From assembly GCF_000325665.1 (NCBI RefSeq), contig NC_019908.1, positions 1,674,001 through 1,738,000 of the forward strand: 64,000 nt of DNA. Reading direction: 5' to 3'. The position numbers and the translations under genes were made by a program. Within the stretch, counting starts at the first letter, position 1. Each line of letters starts with the position of its first letter. The notes beneath the pieces were generated by a model, which had not been told where the DNA came from, searched no databases, and worked only from the letters and a program-made list of their open reading frames with translations. Below are positions 46,552 to 55,788 of the stretch, piece by piece. Source of the stretch: Brachyspira pilosicoli P43/6/78 (GTDB lineage Bacteria > Spirochaetota > Brachyspiria > Brachyspirales > Brachyspiraceae).

Positions 46552-47403
46552 ATGAATATAACAGCAAAAACAACATTAACAGCACTTTTTGCTTCACCTT
46601 GCAAACACAGTTTATCCCCAATCATGCATAATAAATCTTTTGAAAAACTATCATTAGATTATGTATATTTAGCTTTTGAAGTAGATAAAAATAATTTAAA
46701 AGAAGCTGTAGCCTCTATAAAAACTCTTAATATGAGAGGCGTTAATTTATCTATGCCAAATAAAAAAGAAGTTATACAGTATTTGGATAATATTTCAGAA
46801 TCTGCAAGACTCTCTCAAAGCGTAAACACTATAGTTAATGATAATGGAGTTTTAACAGGTCATTCTACAGATGGAAAAGGTTTTATAAAATCGCTTGAAG
46901 AAGAAAATGTTAATATAAAAAATAGCGATGTTACAATACTTGGCATTGGAGGAGCTTCTATTTCTATAATTACAGAGTTTGCTCTTTACGGTGTAAAAGA
47001 AATATCTGTTTTTAAAAGAGATAATAATTGGACTGAACAAAAAAAGATAATAGACAATATTCAAGATAAAACTAATTGCAAAATAGAGCTTTATACTTTG
47101 GATAATAAAAAAGAATTAAAAAAACAAATAGACAAAAGTAAATTATTAATTAATGCTACAAGTGTTGGTATGAAAGAAGATGCTTCAATTATAGAAGATA
47201 AAACATTTTTTAGAGATGATTTAATTGTTGCCGATTGTATATATAGCCCAGCAAAAACAAAATTGCTGCAAATAGCAGAAAAAGAAAATTGTAAAATAAT
47301 TAATGGAATGGGTATGCTTTTATATCAGGGGGCATTGGCTTTTGAGATGTGGACTTCTAAAAAGATGCCTGTAGATTATATAAAAAATATAATATTTAAT
47401 TAA
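46552..47403 (+). CDS. aroE: Shikimate dehydrogenase
   Basis: Reduces 3-dehydroshikimate with NADPH. 283 residues. Substrate site SPCKHSLSPIMHN near 14-26, catalytic Lys in NLSMPNKKE near 63-71, catalytic Asp in TGHSTDGKGF near 103-112, and LGIGGASISI as the dinucleotide loop (diverged from GAGGA). C-terminal NGMGMLLYQGALAFEMWT is the usual ending. It follows the capD-type gene after 7 bases and precedes aroD by 20, an operon of two shikimate enzymes with a sugar enzyme. Confidence 0.93.
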   Translation: MNITAKTTLTALFASPCKHSLSPIMHNKSFEKLSLDYVYLAFEVDKNNLKEAVASIKTLNMRGVNLSMPNKKEVIQYLDNISESARLSQSVNTIVNDNGVLTGHSTDGKGFIKSLEEENVNIKNSDVTILGIGGASISIITEFALYGVKEISVFKRDNNWTEQKKIIDNIQDKTNCKIELYTLDNKKELKKQIDKSKLLINATSVGMKEDASIIEDKTFFRDDLIVADCIYSPAKTKLLQIAEKENCKIINGMGMLLYQGALAFEMWTSKKMPVDYIKNIIFN

Positions 47404-47423
47404 AAAATATTAGCGGAGTTATT

Positions 47424-48155
47424 ATGATTAAAGTAAAAAATCTTAATATTGGTGATGGTGTTCCTAAAATATGTATTCCTGTTATAGAGAAACATAAAAA
47501 GGATGTTATAAAATATATAAAAGATATAGATAAACTTCCAATAGATTTAATAGAATGGCGTGCAGACTTTTATGAAGACAGTGACAACAATATAGAAGAG
47601 CTTTCTAAAGAGATAAAAAAATGCACAACAAAACCTATAATATTTACTTTAAGAAGTGTTAAAGAAGGCGGAAATCTAAATATAAAATCTAATACATATG
47701 ACAGTATGATTAATATTTATAAAACAATCATAGATAAAAAATTATTCTCAATTATAGATATAGAATTATTAACTATAAAAGAAAATGATATAAAAGAATT
47801 AATAAAACTATCAAAAAAAGAAAATATAAAAACCATTCTTTCTAATCATGACTTTAATAAAACTCCAAATAAGCTTGAAATAATTCATAGAATAAAAAAA
47901 ATGATAAAATTAAAAGCTGATATAGCAAAAGTAGCCTACACTCCAAAAAAACAAAAAGATGTATTAACATTATTAGAGCTTCATAATGAAATAAACAATA
48001 TACCGATCATAACAATATCAATGGGAGAAGAAGGAGTTATAACAAGACTATTCTACTCTGTAATTACATTTGCTTCCGCTAAAAGAGCATCGGCACCAGG
48101 ACAAATAGAAGCAACAAAATTAAAATATATGATAGACAATATTTATAAAAATTAA
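47424..48155 (+). CDS. aroD: Type I 3-dehydroquinate dehydratase
   Basis: Forms 3-dehydroshikimate through a Schiff base. 243 residues. Active-site residues are visible in IEWRADFYED (Glu, Arg), ILSNHDFNKTP (His near 142) and DIAKVAYTPK (Schiff-base Lys near 170). The lid SMGEEGVITRLF and SAPGQIE at the C-terminus are typical. GCGGAG precedes the ATG. Last gene of the capD-aroE-aroD unit. Confidence 0.94.
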   Translation: MIKVKNLNIGDGVPKICIPVIEKHKKDVIKYIKDIDKLPIDLIEWRADFYEDSDNNIEELSKEIKKCTTKPIIFTLRSVKEGGNLNIKSNTYDSMINIYKTIIDKKLFSIIDIELLTIKENDIKELIKLSKKENIKTILSNHDFNKTPNKLEIIHRIKKMIKLKADIAKVAYTPKKQKDVLTLLELHNEINNIPIITISMGEEGVITRLFYSVITFASAKRASAPGQIEATKLKYMIDNIYKN

Positions 48156-48171
48156 TTAACTTTTTTATTGT

Positions 48172-48275
48172 TATTTTTCCAACCTTTGTACCCATACCTA
48201 CAGGCACTCCTTTCAGTCGCCCTGAAGGACTCCTTTCAGTCGCTGTGCGGACTTCGTCAAAGTTGCAAAACTGCT
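48172..48275. repeat. Type A repeat with tandem CTCCTTTCAGTCGC modules
   Basis: TTTTTCCAACCTTTG and CCATACCTACAGGCA start the element, then CTCCTTTCAGTCGC occurs twice (about 48208 and 48230) with CCTGAAGGA between, followed by GGACTTCGTCAAAGTTGCAA. It shows the tandem building blocks of the repeat centres most clearly. It occupies the gap 48156-48299. Confidence 0.7.
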
Positions 48276-48299
48276 AATTTATGAAATCTAAATAACTTA

Positions 48300-48797
48300 T
48301 TATTGAGCAGCATATATAAACTTAAGAGTTATACCTACATTTGATATAAATTTAGAATCTTCTGAAAATATAACTTTACTCTCATCGTTAGATTTTATAG
48401 TAAATGTTAACTCTGTAAGTTTTTCATTAGAAGTTTCAGTGTTAATAGGCTCTATATAACTAACACTAATATAACTATATTTAGCTATCAATATAGATGA
48501 AATATGTATTACAATTGATGACATCAAATCTGAAACATTCTGAACACCTGTTCCTGTAACATTTATATTTACAGCGGTATTATTAGCTGATAAATCATTA
48601 AACTCATCTTTAAATACAAATGTATAGCCTTGTTCAGTAAAATCTGCAACCGAGTTTAATGTAGTTTTTACATCATTCAAAGTAACAGTTTTATTAGTGC
48701 TGTTATTATTTTTTTCATTTGGACTATTTGGATTATTCGCACTACAGCTTATAAAGCTAAGAATTATTAAAAGATATATTACAATATTCTTAAACAT
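48300..48797 (-). CDS. Putative lipoprotein
   Basis: 165 residues. Signal peptide MFKNIVIYLLIILSFISC with lipobox FISC, Cys18 being the lipidated residue, then an Asn/Ser-rich linker (about 19-36). The mature part has strands and a helix (KTTLNSVADFTEQGYTFVF, VSDLMSSIVIHISSILIAKY). No family recognised. It is likely anchored in the periplasm or the outer membrane. Confidence 0.7.
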   Translation of the reverse strand: MFKNIVIYLLIILSFISCSANNPNSPNEKNNNSTNKTVTLNDVKTTLNSVADFTEQGYTFVFKDEFNDLSANNTAVNINVTGTGVQNVSDLMSSIVIHISSILIAKYSYISVSYIEPINTETSNEKLTELTFTIKSNDESKVIFSEDSKFISNVGITLKFIYAAQ

Positions 48798-48921
48798 AAA
48801 CTAAAATCCTTAATTATATTTAACAAAGTTAATTACAATATGATATTATAATTTTTTAATATCATTCCTACATTTATTTACAAAATTATAATACTGTTAA
48901 AAAACATTTTTTTAAAATAAA

Positions 48922-48964
48922 AAAGCATAAAGTATAATATTAACCAGTACACTTTATGCTTTGC
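48922..48964 (-). terminator. Intrinsic terminator after the PIN-PhoH gene
   Basis: AAAGCATAAAGT and ACTTTATGCTTT form a perfect 12-base stem; on the minus strand it continues TTTTATTTT. Confidence 0.82.
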
Positions 48965-48979
48965 TATTATTTAATATTT

Positions 48980-50335
48980 TTATAATACGTTCGCAGCAAG
49001 CTCGGCAAGTTTTGAACGCTCTCCTTTTTCAAGCGTTACAGTTCCGCTTAAAACTTCTCCTTTGGTTCTGTCTATCAAATAAGTAAGTCCATTGTTTCTT
49101 TCGTCCAAATAAGGAGTATCTATCTGGTGAATGTCTCCTGTGAAAACTATTTTTGTTCCTTCGCCTGCTCTTGTAATAATAGTTTTTATTTCATGAGGAG
49201 TGAGGTTTTGTGCTTCATCTACTATAAAATATATTCTATTTAAACTTCTTCCTCTAATATATGCTAAAGGAGAAATTACTATCTTTTCATTTTCAAGCAT
49301 TTTTTTAATGTTCTTGCTTTCATCACTATCATCAGAATGTATATGCTGTATTACTGAAAGGTTATCAAATAAAGGCTGCATATAAGGGTCTAATTTGCTG
49401 TTAACATCTCCAGGTAAAAAACCTAAATCTTTATTAGAAAGTGCAACTATTGGACGGGCTAAAAGTATTTGCCTGTACTCTCTTCTTTTTTCTAAAGCAG
49501 CAGCAAGAGCTAAAAGTGTTTTACCAGTACCAGCTTTACCCATTATTGTAACTAAAGGTATATCATTATCAAGTAAAACATCTAAAGCCATAGCTTGCTC
49601 TTCATTTCTTGGCTTTATTCCATAAGCATTAATATCACTATCAACATAAACTATTGTATTAGTATCATCTTTATATTTACCTATCACAGCTTCATCTTCT
49701 TCATTTACTCTATAACAAAAATATGTGTTAGGATAAATTGAATGCTCTTCTTTAACGCCTATTTGTTTATTATCTTTAAGCTCTTTTATATAAACACGTG
49801 CATTGTCACCAGAGATACTTTCTATACCAGTAAACAATGAAGATAATTTATCAATTTTATCAGTGTTATAATCTTGAGTATCTATACCTAAACTTCTTGC
49901 CTTCATTCTCATATTGATATCTTTTGTAATGAGAACTACTCTATGATTTTCAGATTTCAAATTGTATGCACAAGATAGTATTTTATGGTCAGGTATGTTT
50001 CCTGCAAATATCTTTTTAAAATCTTCTTTCTCTTCGTTATTAACATCAACAAATACCTTACTTTTATTATCAAGCAAAGCACCTTTTTTGAATATATCTT
50101 TTACCCCTTCAGTTTTTTCATTTTTTTCAACTATAGCATCAAGCTCTCTTATAAACTCTCTCGCATTAAAATTAATTGTATCGCTTCCTTTTTTGAACTT
50201 ATCAACCTCTTCCAAAACTGTAATAGGTATAACAATATTAGTTTCTTCAAAAGAAAATATTGACTTAAAATCATGCAGTATAACATTTGTATCAAATACG
50301 AATACTTTTTTATTAGGTATAAAATTTTCTATCAT
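48980..50335 (-). CDS. PIN-PhoH fusion protein (PhoH2-like ATPase/RNase)
   Basis: 451 residues. An N-terminal PIN domain (about 8-135) starts with VFDTNVILHDF, whose Asp is a metal ligand, and continues with VLEEVDKFK and HKILSCA. The C-terminal PhoH ATPase has [18 protein letters not shown] near 263-280, LPGDVNSKLDPYMQPL near 310 and the Walker B YFIVDEAQNL near 368, then FTGDIHQIDTPYLD. PhoH2 proteins are RNA helicase/RNases in known cases. The gene stands alone. Confidence 0.92.
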   Translation of the reverse strand: MIENFIPNKKVFVFDTNVILHDFKSIFSFEETNIVIPITVLEEVDKFKKGSDTINFNAREFIRELDAIVEKNEKTEGVKDIFKKGALLDNKSKVFVDVNNEEKEDFKKIFAGNIPDHKILSCAYNLKSENHRVVLITKDINMRMKARSLGIDTQDYNTDKIDKLSSLFTGIESISGDNARVYIKELKDNKQIGVKEEHSIYPNTYFCYRVNEEDEAVIGKYKDDTNTIVYVDSDINAYGIKPRNEEQAMALDVLLDNDIPLVTIMGKAGTGKTLLALAAALEKRREYRQILLARPIVALSNKDLGFLPGDVNSKLDPYMQPLFDNLSVIQHIHSDDSDESKNIKKMLENEKIVISPLAYIRGRSLNRIYFIVDEAQNLTPHEIKTIITRAGEGTKIVFTGDIHQIDTPYLDERNNGLTYLIDRTKGEVLSGTVTLEKGERSKLAELAANVL

Positions 50336-50579
50336 CGCAAATCCTTATTTTTAAGATAATTTATTACATTCAACATTTAAATATAATAAACGCTATATAA
50401 TAAGTATTATACAAAAGAGATAAAAAAGCAAATTCATTTAATAAAATGAATATCAAAGTTTAATATAACTACTATACCTTTTAGGCATAAAAAGATATAA
50501 CTCATAAATATTTGATATAATACATTTTCTTTATAAAATAAAATCAATTAATATAAATATCAAAATAAGGAATAAACAC

Positions 50580-51147
50580 ATGAATATCGAAGAGTTTATA
50601 AAATACTGCAAAGAAGGAAATCCTGTATCGAGCATTGATAAAGAGCTATCACCATTTTTGCATGAATGTGCACAAAATGCAATAAAAACATGTATGGAAA
50701 TTAATAATAGTTATCACACTCCAGAAGAAGTAAGAAAATTATTTGAAAAGCTAACAGGTGAAAATATAGATGAAAGTTTTTACATGCTTCCCGCCATTTT
50801 ACAGCGACTTTGGAAGAAACATTAAAATTGGAAAGAATGTATTTTTTAATTGCGGCTGCTCATTTCAAGACAGAGGAGGAATAACTATAGGAGACAATGT
50901 ATTTCTTGGAATGAATGTTACTATATCAACTTTAAATCATGGTTTTGATTTAGAGCATAGAAGCACAACATATCCGTCAAAAGTAGTGATAGGAAATAAT
51001 GTTTGGATAGGGTCTGGAGTGAATATACTTGGTGGAGTAACTATAGGAGACAACTCAATAATAGCTGCTGGTGCTTTGGTTAATAAAGATGTGCCTTCTA
51101 ATGTGATAGTTGGAGGAGTGCCTGCTAAAATTATAAGAAATTTATAA
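50580..51147 (+). CDS. Maltose O-acetyltransferase-type sugar acetyltransferase, frameshifted in this sequence
   Basis: Hexapeptide-repeat (left-handed beta-helix) acetyltransferase of the Maa/LacA group. The first phase (50580-50825) gives the N-terminal helical part; the second gives [20 protein letters not shown], then [16 protein letters not shown] with the catalytic His, and [18 protein letters not shown]. Removing the C at 50788 joins the phases as [13 protein letters not shown] and gives 188 residues, the family's normal size. The indel is not in a homopolymer. The lipoprotein hydrolase gene follows after 33 bases. Confidence 0.9.
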
Positions 51148-51180
51148 TAAAGATTTAAATAAAAAAATAAGGAGTGTTAA

Positions 51181-52275
51181 ATGAAAAAAATAATATTATC
51201 AGTAACTTTGATACTAGCTTTTTTAATATCTTGTAATCAATCACAAAATAACCAAAATAATCAATCTAAAGGAGGAGATGAAATGGATACAAGAGTATTT
51301 AAAATTTACACAAACATAGAAATGAAAAAAGTAAAATTTAAAAATCGTTATGGTATAGAAATAGCAGGAGATTTATATTTACCAGAAAATTATACTAATC
51401 AAAAAAATCCTGCAATAGTTGTATCTGGACCATTTGGAGCAGTTAAAGAACAAGCTTCAGGATTATATGCTCAAGAAATGGCTACTTATGGTTTTGTTGC
51501 TTTAGCATTTGACCCATCTTTTACAGGTGAAAGCGGAGGCGATGTAAGAAACACTTCTTCCCCTGATATATTTACAGAAGATTATAGTGCTGCTATAGAT
51601 TATTTGGGTTTACTTGATTATGTAGATAGAAACCGCATTGGTGTAATAGGTATTTGCGGACTTTCTGGAATGGCCATAACTGCTGCTGGAACTGACACTA
51701 GAATAAAAGCTGTTGCAACTCTTTCAATGTATGATATGTCAAGAGATATGAGTAAAGGACATCAAGACTATTATACACCTGAACAAAGAAGAATAATAAG
51801 AGAATATTTAAGCGAACAGCGTTGGAAAGATGCAGAAAGCAAAACTTATGCTTTAGGAAATCATGAACCTACTTTTGATGCTAATAATAATATACAAGCT
51901 TCTGCTATGGTTGTGCCTGAAGAGCTTCCAGAAAATGCTGACCCAGTATTTGCTGCATTTTACAACTATTATGCTAAAAGAGCTTATCACCCTCGTGCTA
52001 TAAACTTTGTTACTTCTTGGACTGCTACAATGCCTATATCATTTTGGAATTTCCCTTTAATGGCTAATATTAAAGATGTTTCTCCTACTCCTATACTTTT
52101 GGTAGCGGGTGACAAAGCACATTCAAGATACTATTCTGAAGATGTTTATAAAGAAGCATTAGAGCCAAAAGAATTAGTAATAGTAGAAGATGCTGACCAT
52201 GTTGATTTATATGATAATATGGAGAAAATTCCTTTTGAAAAATTATCACAATTCTTTACTGAAAATCTAAAATAA
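51181..52275 (+). CDS. Alpha/beta-hydrolase lipoprotein
   Basis: 364 residues. Lipoprotein signal MKKIILSVTLILAFLISC with lipobox LISC (Cys18) and a Gln/Asn linker. The hydrolase domain has VSGPFGAVKEQ, the elbow GVIGICGLSG near 160 with Cys in the usual nucleophile place (G-x-C-x, as in dienelactone hydrolases), VAGDKAHSRYY near 320 (Asp) and EDADHVDLYD near 341 (His). The substrate is unknown. AAGGAG lies 6-7 bases before the ATG. Strong terminator downstream. Confidence 0.85.
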   Translation: MKKIILSVTLILAFLISCNQSQNNQNNQSKGGDEMDTRVFKIYTNIEMKKVKFKNRYGIEIAGDLYLPENYTNQKNPAIVVSGPFGAVKEQASGLYAQEMATYGFVALAFDPSFTGESGGDVRNTSSPDIFTEDYSAAIDYLGLLDYVDRNRIGVIGICGLSGMAITAAGTDTRIKAVATLSMYDMSRDMSKGHQDYYTPEQRRIIREYLSEQRWKDAESKTYALGNHEPTFDANNNIQASAMVVPEELPENADPVFAAFYNYYAKRAYHPRAINFVTSWTATMPISFWNFPLMANIKDVSPTPILLVAGDKAHSRYYSEDVYKEALEPKELVIVEDADHVDLYDNMEKIPFEKLSQFFTENLK

Positions 52276-52306
52276 TTAATAGACCTTTATAACTAATTTT
52301 CTCTTT

Positions 52307-52340
52307 AATCCAAGTGTTATTTTATAATACTTGGATTTTT
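52307..52340 (+). terminator. Intrinsic terminator after the hydrolase gene
   Basis: AATCCAAGT, a loop of about 16 bases and ACTTGGATT followed by TTTT. Confidence 0.83.
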
Positions 52341-52362
52341 TATTTGTAATTATAATCAAATA

Positions 52363-53040
52363 ACGCACGGTAAACAAACACTTATTTATAATAAAAATTA
52401 TAATTATTAATTAATCTATTTCTTATAATTTTACTCACCGTGCGGTATGTTAATCATAAATTAAAATAATGCCTTGACAAGTTCTATATTTTCAGTATTT
52501 ATTTTATATAAAGATAAATTATTAAAACTAAACTAAAATTAGCCTTTTTGCTTCTTTGTGGCAACAAAAGAAGTGGGGTGCGGGGCAAAGCCCTGCAAAT
52601 ATTAAAAATAAAAAACATAAATTTTAACAAACTAAAAATTTTTCGCTATAAATTAGAATTATATTTTTATAATTTTTCTCACCGCACGGTGTAGTGAATT
52701 TTGAGTTTAAATAAAACTTGGGCGGGCGTTATATTTTCAGTTTAAACTCTTAGATAAATAAAAATAAAAAATAACTATTTAAACAATAAAGCATAAAGGG
52801 CGGGCAAGCGTAAATAAATTTTAAAATTTTATTTTCTCTCCCCACCCTCTAGATTTTATAATTTAATTTTATATTAGAAATTTTTTTATATTTTTTGTTT
52901 AATTAGAATTTGTTAGCACCCACCCAAGCGTTTTTTAAATTTGCTGTATTGTACACCGCACGTTTTAACAGTTTTAATTTTATAACTATATAAAAAATAG
53001 AAATTGACTTATATTTTATAATTTTTTCTACCGTGCATTA
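52363..53040. repeat. Cluster of type C, B and D repeats
   Basis: Fills the 52276-53044 gap. CGCACGGTAAACAA (52363) pairs with CACCGTGCGG (52437); a type B copy lies at 52545-52606 (GCTTCTTTGTGGCAACAAAAGA in pieces, then GGGGCAAAGCCCTGC); CACCGCACGGTG (52680-52691) is a palindrome; CTTGGGCGGGCG follows at 52728, AAAGGGCGGGCAAGCG at 52797, the inverted CACCCACCCAAGCG at 52920 and TACCGTGC at 53030. I see no gene in it. Confidence 0.72.
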
Positions 53041-53044
53041 TAGA

Positions 53045-53938
53045 TTAAATTTTAAATTTATTTGTAAGTCTATCCAAAAATATTTTTGATGCCCTTGAAA
53101 ACTCCTGATTCTTCTTCCATACAATATTAATACCAGATTCTAATTTTGGTTTTAAAGGTATAAAACATATATTTTGATGATACATATTGTCTATTAACTT
53201 GTCCAAACATAAAGCATAACCCATACCTTCACTAACCATAATCAAAGCATTATAAATTAGGTTATAAGTTGCCGTTATATTAAGATTATCAAAAGTATCA
53301 GAAAACCACCTTGAAAAATCATTATCCTCTATTTCTGTTTCTATTACTTGCCTTGAAATTATCAAAGGAATATTCAATAAATCTCTTTTTGTTATATTCT
53401 TTTTATTTGATAAAGGAGAATCTTTTCTCATAGCTAATCCCCAAGTATCTTTTAGAGGAATTTTTAAATAATCATATTTAGATAAATCAGCAGGGTCAAT
53501 TAATAATCCAAAATCAAGTAACCCCTTATCAAGCTTTTCTGTAATGTCTTGAAAATTACCGCTGTAAATATTATATCTTATATGCGAATAATCACTTTGC
53601 ACATCTTTCATCACTGATGCAACTAAACTCATAGCCCAAGTCTCACCAGCACCAATAAATATATCCCCCGCTATCACCTTATCAGTAAAATTAAACTCTG
53701 CTCTGGTTTTATCTACCATGTTTATTATTTCTTCTGCTCTCTTTTTTAGTAAAATGCCCTCAGGTGTGAGAATAATATTGTTATGCTTTCTTTCAAAAAG
53801 TTTATGACCAATATCTCTTTCAAGCATGTTTATCTGTCTGGATAAATTAGGCTGAGTGAGATTAAGATATTTTGCCGCTTTAGTAATGTTTCCCTCTCTT
53901 ATAGTTGTTAAAAAATATTTTAATACCCTAATTTCCAT
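53045..53938 (-). CDS. LysR-family transcriptional regulator
   Basis: 297 residues. The N-terminal winged helix MEIRVLKYFLTTIREGNITK with AAKYLNLTQPNLSRQI (about 1-60) is the LysR signature, followed by the linker helix and an inducer-binding domain from about 90 (GDIFIGAGETWAMSL ... GLLIDPADLSKYDYLKIPL). The ligand and target are unknown; no divergent gene lies within 100 bases upstream, so the target is not obvious. Confidence 0.92.
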   Translation of the reverse strand: MEIRVLKYFLTTIREGNITKAAKYLNLTQPNLSRQINMLERDIGHKLFERKHNNIILTPEGILLKKRAEEIINMVDKTRAEFNFTDKVIAGDIFIGAGETWAMSLVASVMKDVQSDYSHIRYNIYSGNFQDITEKLDKGLLDFGLLIDPADLSKYDYLKIPLKDTWGLAMRKDSPLSNKKNITKRDLLNIPLIISRQVIETEIEDNDFSRWFSDTFDNLNITATYNLIYNALIMVSEGMGYALCLDKLIDNMYHQNICFIPLKPKLESGINIVWKKNQEFSRASKIFLDRLTNKFKI

Positions 53939-54047
53939 AACTTAAGCCTTAAGAAATAATTTTTTATGATAGATTATTAATTATATAAGTTTTTATAAAA
54001 TAATTATATATTTAATTTTCAATAATTAAGAATAATAAAAAATAAGA

Positions 54048-54597
54048 TTAATTTGATTTGCTTTGTAAATAATTATATATATCTTCAAAACCTTCAAACT
54101 CTGCTATGTCTATTGGTTTTAATGAAAGATTGTCTTTAATGTTAATGTCTGCTCCTAATTCTACAAGCGTTGCAACGGCTTCATATTTTCCATATTGTGC
54201 TGCTAAATGCAAAGCTGTTCTTCCATCATTATCTTTTTCATTAATATTATCAATTTGTTTTGCAATGTCTTTTATAATATCACTGTCCCCATAAAACACA
54301 GCATACATCAAAATGTTTCTTCCGTTACTGTCTTTTAATGTATAATCAATTTTTTTTCTGTTATCTAATATTAGTTTTTTTATTTCGTTTTTATTTAAAT
54401 TATTATCAGATAAAGCATGCATCAAAACTGTAAGCCCTTCATTGTCTTTTTTGTTTATATCAAAAGAAGAATTTTTTAAATTATAAAACATAAATAGTAA
54501 ATAAAATAACACTGCTATTAAAATTATAGTGCCTATATAATAATATGTTTTTTTATTTTTTTGTTTAACTTTCTTTTTGTTTTTTGTTTTTGTTCAT
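54048..54597 (-). CDS. Membrane-anchored ankyrin-repeat protein, start likely frameshifted
   Basis: Three to four ankyrin repeats: DNEGLTVLMHALSDNN, DSNGRNILMYAVFYGD, DNDGRTALHLAAQYGKYEAV and the degenerate LSLKPIDIAEFEGF. They are preceded by a membrane helix, GTIILIAVLFYLLFMF. The frame is open from a GTG at 54512, but this cuts the helix. The ATG at 54597, 13 bases after the previous gene, reads MNKNKKQKES and stops; a one-base indel in the A-rich stretch 54565-54590 would join it to the helix. It lies downstream of the flagellar genes on the same strand. Confidence 0.72.
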
Positions 54598-54610
54598 TAT
54601 ATTATCCAAA

Positions 54611-55381
54611 TTATAAAGAAAATATATCTTTTATTATATAAACAAAATCTTGTTTTGGGAATTTTTGAATTGTTATAACATCTTCTACTTTTTCTGCATA
54701 ATACAATTTATTTTCTGAGGGTATATAAGAAATTGAAAATATTTGTGCATTAGAGTTAAGAAGTTTTTCTTTAGTGTATCCTTCTTTTGATATATTAATT
54801 ATTCTATCAGAAACATTATCACCAAAGAAAATAAATACCGCATGATTATAGAGCTTTGCTTTTAATATTTTTTGTTTCTCATTTTCTGTTTTAAATAACT
54901 TTTGATTATCATCTATATATAAATCTAATATTTCATTTAATTCATTTTTTACAGTTGTAAGCACTGCCTCTGTATCTTTATCTATATCCAAAAGCAAAAA
55001 ATAGTAAGCATGTATAGTTATAGATTTTTTATTTTTTACAACATCTATATTAATAAAAACCCTAGAAGAGTTTATAGAATACATACTATATCCAAAATAT
55101 TTAAGTCTTTCTATGATATGCTCTTTTGTAACATTTGTTTTTATGTTATGTTCCAAAATTGAATTATATCTAATAAAGTTTAAATATCTTTTGTTAATGT
55201 TTGATATATATAAATAAGCAAAAATTATTGTTATTATTTCTAATACTATTAAAGTTATAGTGATATATATTTTATTATTGTTATAAATAGATAAGAATAT
55301 TAAGTTGGCAAACGCTATGGCGATTAAACCATAAACGCTTGCCCTTAATAACTCTTTTTTGAAGGAGAACTTTTTTTCCAT
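54611..55381 (-). CDS. Hypothetical membrane protein downstream of fliE
   Basis: 256 residues. Two membrane helices (about 14-31 and 36-57), then a soluble part with a mixed alpha/beta pattern (IIERLKYFGYSMYSINSSRV, IHAYYFLLLDIDKDTEAV, NHAVFIFFGDNVSDRI). No family recognised. It starts 27 bases after fliE and precedes the ankyrin gene by 13, so it is probably part of the flagellar transcript, where fliF would stand in many spirochaetes. Confidence 0.65.
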   Translation of the reverse strand: MEKKFSFKKELLRASVYGLIAIAFANLIFLSIYNNNKIYITITLIVLEIITIIFAYLYISNINKRYLNFIRYNSILEHNIKTNVTKEHIIERLKYFGYSMYSINSSRVFINIDVVKNKKSITIHAYYFLLLDIDKDTEAVLTTVKNELNEILDLYIDDNQKLFKTENEKQKILKAKLYNHAVFIFFGDNVSDRIINISKEGYTKEKLLNSNAQIFSISYIPSENKLYYAEKVEDVITIQKFPKQDFVYIIKDIFSL

Positions 55382-55408
55382 TATTTGTTTAATTAAAAAA
55401 ATTATTTA

Positions 55409-55768
55409 TTATCTATATGAAGTTACTTCCTGATAAGCTCTTACAGCTCTATCAACTACAGCTTTAGTGAAACTGAGTGATAATTCAGCCTCAGCAATAG
55501 CGTTCATTACATCAGAAACATCAACCTGATCAGGTCTAATTCCAGCCTGAACTATAATATTATCTTTATCAACTTGCTTTTGATTAACAGATTCTATTGC
55601 ATCGCTAAGCATAGTACCGAAATTACTTATCAAATCATTGTTAGAACTTCTTCTCAACATTTGAGCTGGTCCATAATGACGAGGGTCTGTAGTTTTTAAT
55701 ACAAATCCATAATTATCGCCAACATTTCCTGTTTTAGAATAAGCACTCATTACGCTATTAATATCCAT
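55409..55768 (-). CDS. fliE: Flagellar hook-basal body protein FliE
   Basis: FliE joins the MS ring to the rod in the periplasmic flagellum. 119 residues. The C-terminal half is characteristic: SDAIESVNQKQVDKDNIIVQ, DVSDVMNAIAEAELSLSFTK and AVVDRAVRAYQEV. The N-terminus is longer than the minimum and contains TDPRHYG, the same TDPRH element seen in FlgB. Third gene of flgB-flgC-fliE; 20 bases after flgC. Confidence 0.93.
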   Translation of the reverse strand: MDINSVMSAYSKTGNVGDNYGFVLKTTDPRHYGPAQMLRRSSNNDLISNFGTMLSDAIESVNQKQVDKDNIIVQAGIRPDQVDVSDVMNAIAEAELSLSFTKAVVDRAVRAYQEVTSYR

Positions 55769-55788
55769 AAAAATATCCTTATATATAA

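Noticed and set aside
45797-46621. 274-codon frame on the minus strand
   Set aside because: It is the shadow of the capD-type gene, whose motifs are unmistakable on the other strand.
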